A stretch of DNA of 64,000 bases from Planctomycetota bacterium (GTDB taxonomy: Bacteria; Planctomycetota; Phycisphaerae; Phycisphaerales; UBA5793): the NCBI GenBank assembly GCA_963205185.1, contig CAUJHZ010000007.1:62001-126000 (forward strand), written 5' to 3'. The position numbers and the translations under genes were made by a program. Positions 55,250 through 64,000 of this stretch are shown one piece after another. The notes beneath the pieces were generated by a model, which was not told where the DNA came from, made no database searches, and saw only the letters and a list, made by a program, of their open reading frames with translations. Within the stretch, counting starts at the first letter, position 1. Each line of letters opens with the position of its first letter.

Positions 55250-56941
55250 ATGGCTACCAAGGAACTCTCGTTCGACATCGAGGCTCGACAGCAGTTGCTC
55301 GCCGGCGTGCAGAAACTTGCCGCCGCAGTCAAGAGCACCCTCGGCCCGCGCGGCCGCAACGCCGTGCTCGACAAGTCCTGGGGCGGACCGACCGTGACCA
55401 AGGACGGCGTGAGCGTCGCTGAAGAGATCGAACTGCGCAACAAGTTCGAAAACCTCGGCGCTCAACTCGTCAAGGAAGCCGCGAGCAAGACGAGCGACGA
55501 TGCAGGCGACGGCACCACGACCGCGACCGTGCTCGCGGAAGCCCTGTTCAAGGAAGGTCTCAAGTTCATCGCCGCTGGTGCGGATGCCAATGCCCTGGTG
55601 CGCGGCATGCGCAGGGCCGTCGAAGCCGTCACCGCGGAAATCGGCAAACTCTCCAAGCCCGTGCGCGGCAAGGACGACATCCAGTCCGTCGCAACGATCA
55701 GCTCCAACAACGATCCCGAGATCGGCAAAATCATGGCCGACGCCTTCGAGAAGGTCGGCAAGGACGGCGTCATCACCGTCGAAGAGGGCAAGAGCCTGGA
55801 GACCTACGTCGATGTCGTCGAAGGCATGCAGTTCGATCGCGGTTATCTGTCTCCCAACTTCGTGACCAACGTCGATGAGATGAAGGTGCAGTTCGAGAAG
55901 GCGCTGGTCCTCATCTACGAAGACAAAATTGACTCGCTGACCAAACTCGTGCCGTTCCTCGAGAAAGTGCAGCAGGCCAAGAAGCCGCTGGTGATCATCG
56001 CCGAGGACGTGACGGGCGAAGCGCTGAGCACGCTCGTGATCAACAAACTGCGCGGCGTGCTGAACGTCGCGGCGGTCAAGGCGCCAGGATACGGCGACCG
56101 CCGCAAGGCGATGCTCGGCGACATTGCCGTGCTCACCGGCGGCACCGCGATCATGAAAGATCTCGGCATCGATCTCGACCAGGTGCAGATCAGCCAGCTC
56201 GGCCTGGCCAAGAAGCTCGAGATCACCAGCGAGAACACCATCATCATCGAAGGCGCCGGCTCCACCAAGGAAATCCAGGCCCGTATTGAGCAGATCCGCA
56301 CCGAGATCGGCAACACGACGAGCGATTACGATCGCGAAAAACTCGAAGAGCGCCTGGCCAAACTCGCCGGCGGCGTGGCGCAGATCAACGTCGGCGCCGC
56401 ATCGGAAGCCGAACTGAAAGCCCGCAAGGCGATGGTCGAAGACGCCCTGCACGCCACCCGCGCCGCGGTGGCGGAAGGCATCGTTCCCGGCGGGGCGGTC
56501 AGTTTCGTGCGGTCCATCCCGGCGCTCGAAAAGGTCCGCAACTCCTGCACGGGCGATGAGCAGCACGGCGTCGATCTCGTGCGCAACGCGCTGAGCATTC
56601 CGCTTCGCACTATTGCTGACAACGCTGGCAAGAAGGGCACCGTCGTGGTCGCCAAGGTCGCCGAAGGCAAGGGCTCATTCGGCTACAACGCGCTCACCGA
56701 CGAATACGGCGATCTTGTGAAGATGGGCGTCGTCACCCCGACAAAGGTTGACCGTACGGCGCTTCAGAATGCCGCATCTGTCGCATCGCTGCTGCTCACC
56801 ACCGACTGCATCATCACTGACAAGCCCGAGGCGAAAGACGATCATGCGCACGCCCACGGACACGGCGGGGGCATGGGAGGCATGGGTGGGATGGGTGGCA
56901 TGGGCGGCGGCATGGGTGGAATGGGAGGCATGGGATTCTGA
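55250..56941 (+). CDS. groEL: Chaperonin GroEL, copy 1, with His- and GGM-rich tail
   Basis: A 563-residue 60-kDa chaperonin. Standard sites: [29 protein letters not shown] (ATP site), GYLSPNF, the apical [22 protein letters not shown] and [15 protein letters not shown]. The tail has [10 protein letters not shown] then GGM repeats, the usual flexible tail plus added histidines. A GGAGA precedes the ATG at about 9 nt. The 280 nt before it contain CCCGCG-TCGG-CGCGGG (55104-55119) but no CIRCE element. An unknown gene, not groES, follows. Confidence 0.97.
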   Translation: MATKELSFDIEARQQLLAGVQKLAAAVKSTLGPRGRNAVLDKSWGGPTVTKDGVSVAEEIELRNKFENLGAQLVKEAASKTSDDAGDGTTTATVLAEALFKEGLKFIAAGADANALVRGMRRAVEAVTAEIGKLSKPVRGKDDIQSVATISSNNDPEIGKIMADAFEKVGKDGVITVEEGKSLETYVDVVEGMQFDRGYLSPNFVTNVDEMKVQFEKALVLIYEDKIDSLTKLVPFLEKVQQAKKPLVIIAEDVTGEALSTLVINKLRGVLNVAAVKAPGYGDRRKAMLGDIAVLTGGTAIMKDLGIDLDQVQISQLGLAKKLEITSENTIIIEGAGSTKEIQARIEQIRTEIGNTTSDYDREKLEERLAKLAGGVAQINVGAASEAELKARKAMVEDALHATRAAVAEGIVPGGAVSFVRSIPALEKVRNSCTGDEQHGVDLVRNALSIPLRTIADNAGKKGTVVVAKVAEGKGSFGYNALTDEYGDLVKMGVVTPTKVDRTALQNAASVASLLLTTDCIITDKPEAKDDHAHAHGHGGGMGGMGGMGGMGGGMGGMGGMGF

Positions 56942-56971
56942 CCGCCGTTGCGGGCTTGATGAAAGGAACCG

Positions 56972-57442
56972 ATGCCCTCACCCGGCAAGAAGAAATCGAA
57001 GGCAAAAGCAAAGCGCGGTGCGGACCAGACGCCGCCGAGCCGAAAGCGCCCCGCGTCGCTCAAGCCGCCGCCATTCGCGCCGGCCGGGGTCGACTGGGCC
57101 GAGGAGATTGAACTGCTGTTTTCCGATCTGGCGCACGAGATGTGCGACACGCCGGACAAATGCAAAATGCTCGTGGTGCGCGTCACGCTGCGTGACGGTT
57201 CGGAGTATCTCATCTCCGGGCACGGCAAGCGCGTGGTGACCCACCCGACGGGATGGCAGGAGATCGTCTGCATGCACTTCATCGGACAGGATTCGCGCAA
57301 GCGCAATGTGGCCCTGTCGGTGCGGCCGGGCGATATCCTGAAGATCGAACTGGTCGACGTGCCGGAAAAAGAGGAGCGGCCTCCCTTTGGATTTGCAACC
57401 AGAATTCCGCGCGAGAAAGCGCTGGCGACAATCACATCGTGA
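56972..57442 (+). CDS. Uncharacterised basic-tailed protein between groEL1 and groES
   Basis: A 156-residue protein. The first 35 residues are Lys/Arg/Pro-rich and probably disordered; the rest (VDWAEEIELLFSDLAHEM...) is a compact beta-rich domain with pattern VVRVTLRDGSEYLISGHGKR. No family recognised. It begins 31 nt after groEL1 and stops 32 nt before groES, so it belongs to the operon; a chaperonin-linked accessory or ligand-binding protein is possible. Its presence between these two genes is unusual. Confidence 0.65.
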   Translation: MPSPGKKKSKAKAKRGADQTPPSRKRPASLKPPPFAPAGVDWAEEIELLFSDLAHEMCDTPDKCKMLVVRVTLRDGSEYLISGHGKRVVTHPTGWQEIVCMHFIGQDSRKRNVALSVRPGDILKIELVDVPEKEERPPFGFATRIPREKALATITS

Positions 57443-57474
57443 AACGAAAAAACCCCTCACAGGAGAGTGCGTCC

Positions 57475-57765
57475 ATGCAAGTTAAACCGCTCGATGATCG
57501 AGTGCTGGTCAAACCCAACGACCCGGAGCAGAAGACCGCGTCCGGTCTGTACCTGCCCGAAGGGGCCAAGGAGAAACCCCAGCAGGGCACCGTCGTCGCC
57601 ACCGGCCCCGGTCGCCTGCTCAAAGACGGCAAGCGGGCGCCCGTGGGCGTCAAGAAGGGCGAAACCGTGGTCTACGGCAAGTACGCCGGCAGCGAAATTG
57701 AGATCAAAGGCGTCAAGCACGTGATCATCGAGGAGTCCGAACTGCTCGGCGTCATCGAGAAATGA
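57475..57765 (+). CDS. groES: Co-chaperonin GroES
   Basis: A 96-residue lid protein of the chaperonin. KPLDDRVLVKP, the mobile loop EQKTASGLYLPEGAKEKP, GTVVATGPGRLLKDGK and VIIEESELLGVIEK are standard. AGGAGAG lies 7 nt before the ATG. groEL2 begins 57 nt downstream. Confidence 0.97.
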   Translation: MQVKPLDDRVLVKPNDPEQKTASGLYLPEGAKEKPQQGTVVATGPGRLLKDGKRAPVGVKKGETVVYGKYAGSEIEIKGVKHVIIEESELLGVIEK

Positions 57766-57821
57766 CCGATTGCGAGCCGCGCTCGACCACACACTCCAAC
57801 TCAAAGCGAGAATACTGAATC

Positions 57822-59435
57822 ATGTCTACGAAGCAGATGATGTTCGGCAACGAGGCCCAGGTTGAGATCCGCAAGGGCGTCACCCGCCTCGCCGATGCCG
57901 TGCGCGTCACGATGGGACCCGTCGGCCGCAATGTTCTCATTCAGAAGTCCTACGGCGGGCCGAGCGTCACCAAGGACGGCGTGTCGGTCGCCAAAGAGAT
58001 CGACCTGGCCGAGGCGTTTGAGAACATGGGCGCCAAACTGGTCATGCAGGTCGCCAAGAAGACCGCCGACAAGGCCGGCGACGGCACCACGGCTGCGACG
58101 GTGCTCGCCGAGGCCATCTTCGGCCAGGGGCTGCGCTACGTCGCCGCCGGGCACAACGCCGTTGAACTGCAGCGCGGCATCACCTCCGCCGCCGAGGTGG
58201 CGTGCGCCGCCATCGAAGGCATGGCCGTCAAGTGCAAAGGCCGCGACGATTACGAGAAGGTCGCCACCGTCTCGGCCAACCATGACCGCGAGATCGGCAA
58301 GCTCATTGCCGAGGCGATCGACAAGGTGGGCTCGGAGGGCGTCGTTGAGGTCGAGGAGGGCAAGACTTCCGAGACCGTGCTCGAATACGTCGAAGGCATG
58401 CAGTTCGACAAGGGCTACCTCAGCCCCTACTTCATGACCGATCCCGCCACGGCCGAGTGCGTGCTCGAAGACGTGTCGATCCTCATCCACGAGAAGAAGA
58501 TCAGCAACCTGTCGGACTTCCTGCCTCTGCTCAACAAAGTGGCCGGGAGCGGTCGGCCGCTGCTCATTATCGCTGAAGATGTCGAGAATGAGGCGCTGGC
58601 GGCGCTGGTTGTCAACCGTCTGCGCGGCGTGCTGCGCGTTTGTGCCGTCAAGGCGCCGGGGTTCGGCGATCGGCGCAAGGCCATGCTCGGCGACATCGCC
58701 ACGCTCACGGGCGGCACATTCTTCTCCGAAGATCTCGGTCGCAGCCTCGAATCGATCGAACTGAACGACCTTGGCAGCGCCAAGAAGATTGTTGTCAGCA
58801 AGGACAACACGACCATTGTCCAGGGCGCCGGCAAAAAGAAGGACATCCAGGCGCGAGCCGAGCAGATCCGCACTCAGTACGACCGTTCAACGAGCGATTA
58901 CGACCGCGAGAAGCTGATGGAGCGCCTGGCCAAGCTGACCAGCGGCGTGGCGATCCTCAACGTCGGCGCTGCGACCGAGACGGCGATGAAGGAGCGCAAG
59001 GACCGCGTGAAAGACGCGCTTGCCGCGACCCGCGCCGCGGCGAAGGAAGGCTACGTGGCCGGCGGCGGCGTGGCGCTGATCCGCGCCATCGACGCCGTTG
59101 TTGATGGACGCAAGAAGGCCAAGGGCGATCAGAAGTTCGGCTATGACATCGTCGCCGCGGCTCTCGAAGCCCCCGCGAAGCAGATCGCTGAGAACGCGGG
59201 CGAAGACGGCGATGTCGTCGTCGAGAAAGTCCGCGAGAGCAAGGGCAACTTCGGCTTCAACGCCGCAACGGGCGAGTTCGCCGACCTCGTCAAGGCCGGC
59301 ATCATCGATCCGGCGCTGGTGGTGCGCACGGCGCTGCAGAATGCAGCGTCGGTCGCCGGTCTCATGCTGACCACGGACGTACTGGTGACGGAGATCAAGG
59401 AAGAGAACGAGCCGACCGAAGGCGCCGTGGCGTGA
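57822..59435 (+). CDS. groEL: Chaperonin GroEL, copy 2, without GGM tail
   Basis: A 537-residue 60-kDa chaperonin, clearly different from copy 1. It has [49 protein letters not shown] and [16 protein letters not shown], but ends [11 protein letters not shown] with no GGM repeats. Directly downstream of groES, so likely the partner of GroES under the same control, while copy 1 may serve other substrates. A hairpin separates it from dnaJ. Confidence 0.97.
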   Translation: MSTKQMMFGNEAQVEIRKGVTRLADAVRVTMGPVGRNVLIQKSYGGPSVTKDGVSVAKEIDLAEAFENMGAKLVMQVAKKTADKAGDGTTAATVLAEAIFGQGLRYVAAGHNAVELQRGITSAAEVACAAIEGMAVKCKGRDDYEKVATVSANHDREIGKLIAEAIDKVGSEGVVEVEEGKTSETVLEYVEGMQFDKGYLSPYFMTDPATAECVLEDVSILIHEKKISNLSDFLPLLNKVAGSGRPLLIIAEDVENEALAALVVNRLRGVLRVCAVKAPGFGDRRKAMLGDIATLTGGTFFSEDLGRSLESIELNDLGSAKKIVVSKDNTTIVQGAGKKKDIQARAEQIRTQYDRSTSDYDREKLMERLAKLTSGVAILNVGAATETAMKERKDRVKDALAATRAAAKEGYVAGGGVALIRAIDAVVDGRKKAKGDQKFGYDIVAAALEAPAKQIAENAGEDGDVVVEKVRESKGNFGFNAATGEFADLVKAGIIDPALVVRTALQNAASVAGLMLTTDVLVTEIKEENEPTEGAVA

Positions 59436-59465
59436 TCGAGAGCGCTTCGCGATGGACCCAACAGC

Positions 59466-59498
59466 CCCACGGAGCGCGAAAGCGCTTCCGTGGGCTTT
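59466..59498 (+). terminator. Hairpin between groEL2 and dnaJ
   Basis: CCCACGGAGCGC, loop GAAA, GCGCTTCCGTGGG, then CTTTCG: a 12-bp stem with one bulged T (59466-59494) and a short T-run. It could attenuate read-through into dnaJ-grpE. Confidence 0.55.
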
Positions 59499-59525
59499 CG
59501 TAAGCGGACGGACCCGGAGATGAGC

Positions 59526-60689
59526 ATGGCCACCACGCGCGACTACTACGAGGTGCTCGGCGTCGAGCGGACGGCGAACGGAGATGAGATCAAGCGCTCC
59601 TATCGCCGCCTGGCCATGAAGTACCATCCCGATCGCAACCCTGGAGACGCCGAGGCCGAGTCGAAGTTCAAGGAAGCGGCCGAGGCGTACGAAGTCCTCA
59701 GCGATGACAGCCGCCGCAGGGCGTACGACCAGTATGGTCATGCCGGACTGCGCAGCACGCCGGGACATGATTTCCGTTCGATGGATCCGCAGGACATCTT
59801 TTCAATGTTCGACGAGATCTTCGGCGGAGGCTTTGGCGGCGCTGCTCGCGGCGGGGGGCGCCGACGGCAGCAGGGTGTAGCGCGAGGCTACGACCTCGAG
59901 ACCCAGGTGGAAATCACGCTCGAGCAGGTGCTGTCGGGCACCACCGCCGAGGTCGATTTCACTCGCCTCGATGTCTGCGACACCTGCCACGGCGAAGGCG
60001 CCAAGCCCGGCACCAAGCGCACGCCCTGCCAGACCTGCGGCGGTCATGGCCAGGTGGCCCAGTCGGGTCTGGGTGGGATGTTTCGCATGGTGACGACGTG
60101 CCCGACCTGCCGCGGGCAGGGCACGATCATCACCGAGCCGTGTGAAACGTGTCGGGGCCAGGGGCGCGTGCCCAAGCGCCGCCGGCTGGAGGTCAAGATT
60201 CCGCCCGGTATTCGGTCGGGTCAGGCCGTGGCCATTCGCGGCGAGGGCGAGCCGCCCGCGCCCGAGCAGGCGCCGCACGGACAGGGGATCCGCGGCGATC
60301 TGCACGTGGTGGTGCGCGTCACGCCACACAAGGTGTTTGAGCGCGATAATGACAACCTGACCATCCGCCTGCCGATCAGTTTCACGCAGGCGGCTCTTGG
60401 GGCAAAGGTCAAGATCCCGACACTCGACGGCGAGCACGAAGTCGTCGTGCCTAAGGCCACACAGCACGGCCGGGTGGTCAAGGTGGCCAACCAGGGATTG
60501 CCCAACCTGCGCAGCGGACGGCGCGGCGATCTGCTCGTTCAATTGACCATCGAAATCCCGCAGCGTCTCACGCCAAAGCAGGAGGGCCTGCTGCGCGAGT
60601 ATGCGGAGACGGAAGATCACTCGGTCCTGCCCGAGACGCAGGGCTTCTGGAATCGAATCAAGGACTTCCTGGCTGGGAAGGAAGACTGA
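59526..60689 (+). CDS. dnaJ: Chaperone DnaJ
   Basis: A 387-residue type I J-protein stimulating DnaK. J-domain with HPD (KYHPDRNPGDAE), Gly-rich stretch, zinc-binding centre with four CxxCxGxG repeats (CDTCHGEG, CQTCGGHG, CPTCRGQG, CETCRGQG) and C-terminal substrate domains. ATG 59526 has GGAG 7 nt upstream; an in-frame ATG at 59520 is also possible. dnaK is not in this window. Confidence 0.96.
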   Translation: MATTRDYYEVLGVERTANGDEIKRSYRRLAMKYHPDRNPGDAEAESKFKEAAEAYEVLSDDSRRRAYDQYGHAGLRSTPGHDFRSMDPQDIFSMFDEIFGGGFGGAARGGGRRRQQGVARGYDLETQVEITLEQVLSGTTAEVDFTRLDVCDTCHGEGAKPGTKRTPCQTCGGHGQVAQSGLGGMFRMVTTCPTCRGQGTIITEPCETCRGQGRVPKRRRLEVKIPPGIRSGQAVAIRGEGEPPAPEQAPHGQGIRGDLHVVVRVTPHKVFERDNDNLTIRLPISFTQAALGAKVKIPTLDGEHEVVVPKATQHGRVVKVANQGLPNLRSGRRGDLLVQLTIEIPQRLTPKQEGLLREYAETEDHSVLPETQGFWNRIKDFLAGKED

Positions 60690-60692
60690 ACC

Positions 60693-61226
60693 ATGAATGA
60701 ACAGGAACTTCACGAAGACGATCTCGACCGCGCGCCCGAAGACGGCGACGGCGTGGATGAAACACACGCGCTCATCGAGCAACTCAAGACCGAGCGCGAC
60801 GACGCGACGGCCAAGTACCAGCGGGCCCTGGCCGACTTTCAGAACTTCCAGCGCCGCGCCTATGCCAACGAGGAGCAGGCGCGCCTCCGCGCGCGGGCGG
60901 ACCTGATCCGTGAACTCGTGCCGGCGCTCGAGAATCTTGACCTCGTCAGCGAGCAGGACCTCGGCCCGGGCAGCGAGAAGAGCGTGCAGCAGGGGGTGCG
61001 CATGGTGCGCGATGAGATCCTCAAGGTGCTCGCCGCCCACGGCGCCGTGCGGATCGAGGTGCAGCCGGGCGATGAGTTCGACCCGAACCGGCACGAAGCC
61101 ATGATGCACATCGACGCCAGGGGGATCGAAGCCAATCACATTGCCCAGCAGATGCAGGTCGGCTATGCCGTCGGCAATATCGTCGTGCGGCCGGCCAAGG
61201 TCGCGCTGGCGCGAGGCGAACAATGA
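60693..61226 (+). CDS. grpE: Nucleotide exchange factor GrpE
   Basis: A 177-residue DnaK exchange factor. An acidic N-terminal extension, a coiled coil (about 25-75, ADFQNFQRRAYANEEQ), the four-helix bundle and the C-terminal beta wing (HEAMMHIDARGIEANHI...VGNIVVRPAKVALARG). Starts 3 nt after dnaJ, hence coupled; fmdB-type gene follows. Confidence 0.95.
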   Translation: MNEQELHEDDLDRAPEDGDGVDETHALIEQLKTERDDATAKYQRALADFQNFQRRAYANEEQARLRARADLIRELVPALENLDLVSEQDLGPGSEKSVQQGVRMVRDEILKVLAAHGAVRIEVQPGDEFDPNRHEAMMHIDARGIEANHIAQQMQVGYAVGNIVVRPAKVALARGEQ

Positions 61227-61253
61227 CGTTCGCTTTCGTCATGGAGTACACGC

Positions 61254-61604
61254 ATGCCAACGTATGACTATGTCTGCCGCGCCTGCGGCCACGAATTCGA
61301 ACTCTTCCAATCGATGACTGATCCGGTCAAGCGCAAGTGCCCCGAGTGCGGCAAGGCGAAACTTGAACGCCTCATCGGCACCGGCGCCGGCGTGATCTTC
61401 AAAGGAAGCGGTTTCTACCAGACCGATTACCGATCGGAAGGCTACAAGAAGGCGGCCGACGCGGAGAAAAAGCCGGCTGGCGAGGGCGGCAAGGAATCGA
61501 AGGACAGCAAGTCAGGTTCATGCGCCTGCGGCGGCGGCAAGGGGACGTGTGCCGCAAAGCCGGCCGAGTCCGCCAAGGGCGGCAAAAACGGCAAGGCGAA
61601 GTAG
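61254..61604 (+). CDS. FmdB-family zinc-ribbon protein
   Basis: A 116-residue protein with the putative regulatory FmdB zinc ribbon at the N terminus (PTYDYVCRACGHEFE...CPECG, residues 2-33), then a Lys/Ala-rich tail with a second CACGGG...C cluster. Regulators of this group are small and poorly characterised. Follows grpE by 27 nt in the chaperone operon. Confidence 0.82.
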   Translation: MPTYDYVCRACGHEFELFQSMTDPVKRKCPECGKAKLERLIGTGAGVIFKGSGFYQTDYRSEGYKKAADAEKKPAGEGGKESKDSKSGSCACGGGKGTCAAKPAESAKGGKNGKAK

Positions 61605-61614
61605 GGGCCTGGCA

Positions 61615-62529
61615 TCAAGCGCCGTGTGACTCAGTCTTGGCCGACAGAACGCGCGGCAGGTCTTCGTAATCTCTCAGCACGCACACGCCGCTCAGCGCCG
61701 GATTGGCTGCAGCGAGTGCGCGCACTGCGCCCTCCTGCGAGGCGGCGATCTCGAGCAGCAGCCGCCCGCCGGGGTTGATGAAGTGGTGCGCTTCGGCGAT
61801 CAGCGGTCGCAGGAAGTCCAGACCATCCGCGCCGGCGCGCAGCGCAGAGGCTGGTTCATAGTCGCGCACGTTCGGCGCCACATCTTCCCACTCCGAATCC
61901 GAAATGTAAGGAGGATTCGAGACGAGCACATCGGCCCGAATCGGAGGAATGCGGCCCGCCAGCGGCTCCAGCAACGAGCCCTCGATGAACTCGATTCGAT
62001 TGCTGACGCCATGGCGACTCGCGTTGCCGCGCGCCACGGCGAGCGCGTCGGGGGAGAGATCCGTGGCGATCAGGCGCGCCGCCGGCAGAACCGCCGCGAG
62101 TGTAATGGCGAGAATGCCGCTGCCGGTGCCGATGTCGATGACCGTCATCGCCGCCTCCTGTTGCGGACCCGCGCGGGCGATCTGCAGGACCTCCTCGATG
62201 ATCCGCTCGGTGGCGGGGCGAGGGATGAGCACGGCCGGCGTGACGGTAAACGGCCGGGTGTAGAACCATGCCTCACCCAGCAGGTACTGGATGGGCTCGT
62301 GCCGTGCCGCCCGCTCGACGAGGCCGCGCAGCATCGTGAGTTCCTCCGGCGTCGCCGGCCGCTCCGTCTCCATGTAGAGTCGCATGCGTTCGCAGCCGAT
62401 CACGTGCGCCAGGAGCAGTTCAGCGCAGAGTCTCGGCGAATCGAGGGATTTGCGCGTGAAAAACTCCGTCGTCCAATGAAGCAGGCGGCGGGTTGTCCAT
62501 GTTTCGGCGGCGCTGGTGGAGGCGGTCAC
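61615..62529 (-). CDS. prmC: Peptide chain release factor glutamine methyltransferase
   Basis: A 304-residue SAM-dependent enzyme that methylates the GGQ glutamine of release factors RF1/RF2. The N-terminal helical domain (LLLAHVIGCERMRLYM...PIQYLLGEAWFY) is followed by the Rossmann domain with DIGTGSGILAI and the catalytic NPPYI. The GTG at 62529 is taken as the start. Convergent with the fmdB-type gene, 10 nt apart. Confidence 0.93.
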   Translation of the reverse strand: MTASTSAAETWTTRRLLHWTTEFFTRKSLDSPRLCAELLLAHVIGCERMRLYMETERPATPEELTMLRGLVERAARHEPIQYLLGEAWFYTRPFTVTPAVLIPRPATERIIEEVLQIARAGPQQEAAMTVIDIGTGSGILAITLAAVLPAARLIATDLSPDALAVARGNASRHGVSNRIEFIEGSLLEPLAGRIPPIRADVLVSNPPYISDSEWEDVAPNVRDYEPASALRAGADGLDFLRPLIAEAHHFINPGGRLLLEIAASQEGAVRALAAANPALSGVCVLRDYEDLPRVLSAKTESHGA

Positions 62530-62707
62530 GTTGCGGCATTGTAGACGCGTGGCCGCGGAGCCCTGCCGGCGTCGCGGCGCTCGTGCCGGCGCGATGCGGG
62601 GACGTCGGGAATACCCCCGCATTCCGCCCGCTGAGGATGCATCGCATGGTTGGCCGCCGCTGCCGCGTCTAGTGTTCTTCTCCGAGTTTCGTCCGGAAGG
62701 ACCAGGT

Positions 62708-63175
62708 GTGGATCTCAAATCACTGCTGGAACAGGTGCAGGCGCGTGCGCGCGATGCCGATGTCTTCGACTCTGTGCGGATCAGCGGCCCGCGGCTCGAA
62801 TGCCGCGCTCGCGGCTGTGAGAGCGAGGCTTTTTTTCGCGTCGAGCCGGATGACTCTGATCCCGCGCAAGTGTGGATCAGCTTCGTCACGCCCGACCGCT
62901 GGCTGAGCGAGTCGATCGAAGCCGACCTCGAACACACCGGCGATGAACTCGAAGAACTGGTCGAGGAAGAACTGGCTGACCTTGGCGTCGAGGCCGAGGT
63001 GACCTACCAGCACTATCGCAGTGAAGACCGGCTCTTCACGTTTCGCACGCCGGTCGAAGTCGGCGGCATGGGCGACATGCGCGTCGCAGCCGAAGTCGCC
63101 GCGGCGTTTCTGCTGGCGTACGAAGCGGCGTTCCGCGAGTTGGGCGACGTGGCTGGATCACCGGAAGAAATGTAA
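62708..63175 (+). CDS. Acidic alpha/beta protein, YbjN-like in appearance
   Basis: A 155-residue acidic protein, no signal or membrane segment. It reads as a single alpha/beta unit of the YbjN/type III chaperone-like sort (strands FFRVEPDD, WISFVTP, TYQHYRSEDRLFTF followed by a helix AEVAAAFLLAYEAAFRELG); the assignment is tentative. GGAAGG (62695-62700) lies 7 nt before the GTG start. It precedes the glycosyltransferase by 67 nt. Confidence 0.6.
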   Translation: MDLKSLLEQVQARARDADVFDSVRISGPRLECRARGCESEAFFRVEPDDSDPAQVWISFVTPDRWLSESIEADLEHTGDELEELVEEELADLGVEAEVTYQHYRSEDRLFTFRTPVEVGGMGDMRVAAEVAAAFLLAYEAAFRELGDVAGSPEEM

Positions 63176-63242
63176 CTGGACGGGGCGACTGCGATCCGCG
63201 GTCGTGGCCGCCGGGGTGTGCGGCGATGAAGAGTGGTGAGAC

Positions 63243-64000
63243 ATGCGCATCCTGATGCTCGGCTGGGAGTTCCCGCCGTTCATAGCCGGCGGACTTGGGA
63301 CGGCCTGTTACGGCCTGACCAAGGCGCTCGATGCGCTCGGCCATGAGATTACCTTCGTGCTTCCCAAGGCCGTGGACCGCTCGCATGCGTCGCACGTGCG
63401 GCTGCTCAGCCCCGAGCAGGTGACCGCGGGCGATTTGGCGCGAGCCGAGCCGGTTCTGCGGCAGTACCGCGCGACGGGCGAGGTCCCGGCCGCCGGGGCG
63501 GAGCCGCGTGCCGCCGAGGCATACGACTTCCGCACCTCGGAGTTCTCGCACGTCACGTTTCGCGCCATTCCCTCAGGCGTGAGTTCGCCCTATGGCGCCG
63601 GCGCGGGGCTGACTCAGGAGCAGATCGAGGAACTGATCCGCCGGGGCGAATACGTGCGCCGTGAAAGCGCAGCGGATCAGGCGCCCGGCGGCGGGGGCGG
63701 CGCGCCGCTGGGCGAAGTGTCGGCGGCGCAGGCGAGCACGCCGGGCTTTCTCGGGCTCAACCGGCCGTCGAGCGGCGGAGACTATGGCGGTGATCTCATC
63801 GGCGACGTGCGCCGCTATGCCGAATTGTGCGTCATGCTCACGCGCGGCGAGCACTACGACGTCATCCACGCGCACGACTGGCTCACCTATCCCGCCGGCA
63901 TGGCTATCGCAAGGCTCACCGGCATCCCGCTCATCGTTCACCTGCACTCGACCGAGTTCGACCGGTCCGGCGAAAACGTCAACCGGCAGTTGTACGAGAT
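63243..64000 (+). CDS. Glycogen synthase-like GT4/GT5 glycosyltransferase (partial, runs off the window)
   Basis: N-terminal 252 residues of a GT-B glycosyltransferase. MRILMLGWEFPPFIAGGLGTACYGLTKALDALGHEITFVLP has the K/R-x-G-G-L-type nucleotide-sugar loop (here IAGGLG) of starch/glycogen synthases and related sugar transferases; HAHDWLTYPAGM and VHLHSTEFDR follow. A Gly/Ala-rich insert (about 100-175) is unusual. The C-terminal domain lies beyond the window, so the donor (ADP- or UDP-glucose) is unresolved. Confidence 0.88.
   Translation, partial: MRILMLGWEFPPFIAGGLGTACYGLTKALDALGHEITFVLPKAVDRSHASHVRLLSPEQVTAGDLARAEPVLRQYRATGEVPAAGAEPRAAEAYDFRTSEFSHVTFRAIPSGVSSPYGAGAGLTQEQIEELIRRGEYVRRESAADQAPGGGGGAPLGEVSAAQASTPGFLGLNRPSSGGDYGGDLIGDVRRYAELCVMLTRGEHYDVIHAHDWLTYPAGMAIARLTGIPLIVHLHSTEFDRSGENVNRQLYE

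Overview
The window looks like chromosomal DNA of a Planctomycetota bacterium, most likely class Phycisphaerae. The signs are high GC, a prepilin with the H-X9-DG tail motif (118-930), and at least six small membrane proteins carrying a CxxCGYxLxG...CPECG zinc ribbon. Paired groEL genes and several short dispersed repeats fit the same picture. No rRNA, tRNA, CRISPR array, transposase or phage gene was seen, so this is mostly core chromosome with repeat insertions. The assignment is inference from sequence character, not from a database search.

Layout. 118-930 is a pseudopilin. 1155-5702 is a tightly coupled four-gene operon: anchored tetraheme cytochrome c, Tat-exported 4x[4Fe-4S] protein, NrfD-type quinol membrane subunit, and an octaheme HAO-type cytochrome c. 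It reads like an Nrf system in which the catalytic subunit is an HAO-family octaheme protein, and is the best candidate here for an uncharacterised system. 6323-8008 is a GspE/PilB ATPase. 8142-9623 and 14602-16226 hold zinc-ribbon membrane proteins, one of them frameshifted. Between them lie a PepSY-FKBP fusion, a glutamine amidotransferase fold without its cysteine, a helical-repeat-like membrane protein and a GT2-methyltransferase fusion.

16260-24485 (minus strand) runs nuoJ-K-L-M-N, a ferritin-like gene and a degenerate ribBA homologue. The other complex I genes are not in the window. 24486-24961 is a regulatory gap with palindromes and a possible plus-strand small RNA. 24962-27691 is CstA, whose coding sequence contains an inverted pair of about 125-bp dispersed repeats. 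Then come an M28 peptidase, an OB-less PheT, a small lipoprotein, a YcaQ-type glycosylase, a CaCA antiporter and RarD.

35283-38635 links S-adenosylhomocysteine hydrolase to an ArsR-methyltransferase fusion, separated by a repeat-flanked small membrane gene. 38671-47153 is mixed housekeeping: TPR lipoprotein, LigD-phosphoesterase-like protein, AsnB, a lone AtpC, RibD, an RNase HII-like protein, and MnmA with a palindromic element inside it. 47205-50827 is prpD-prpB-prpC (2-methylcitrate cycle), followed by a thiolase, so propionyl-CoA and acetyl-CoA metabolism sit side by side. 52383-54969 holds a MATE exporter and another zinc-ribbon protein. 55250-61604 is a chaperone block: groEL1, unknown gene, groES, groEL2, dnaJ, grpE and an FmdB-type zinc ribbon. 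The window ends with prmC, a small acidic protein and a truncated glycogen-synthase-like glycosyltransferase.
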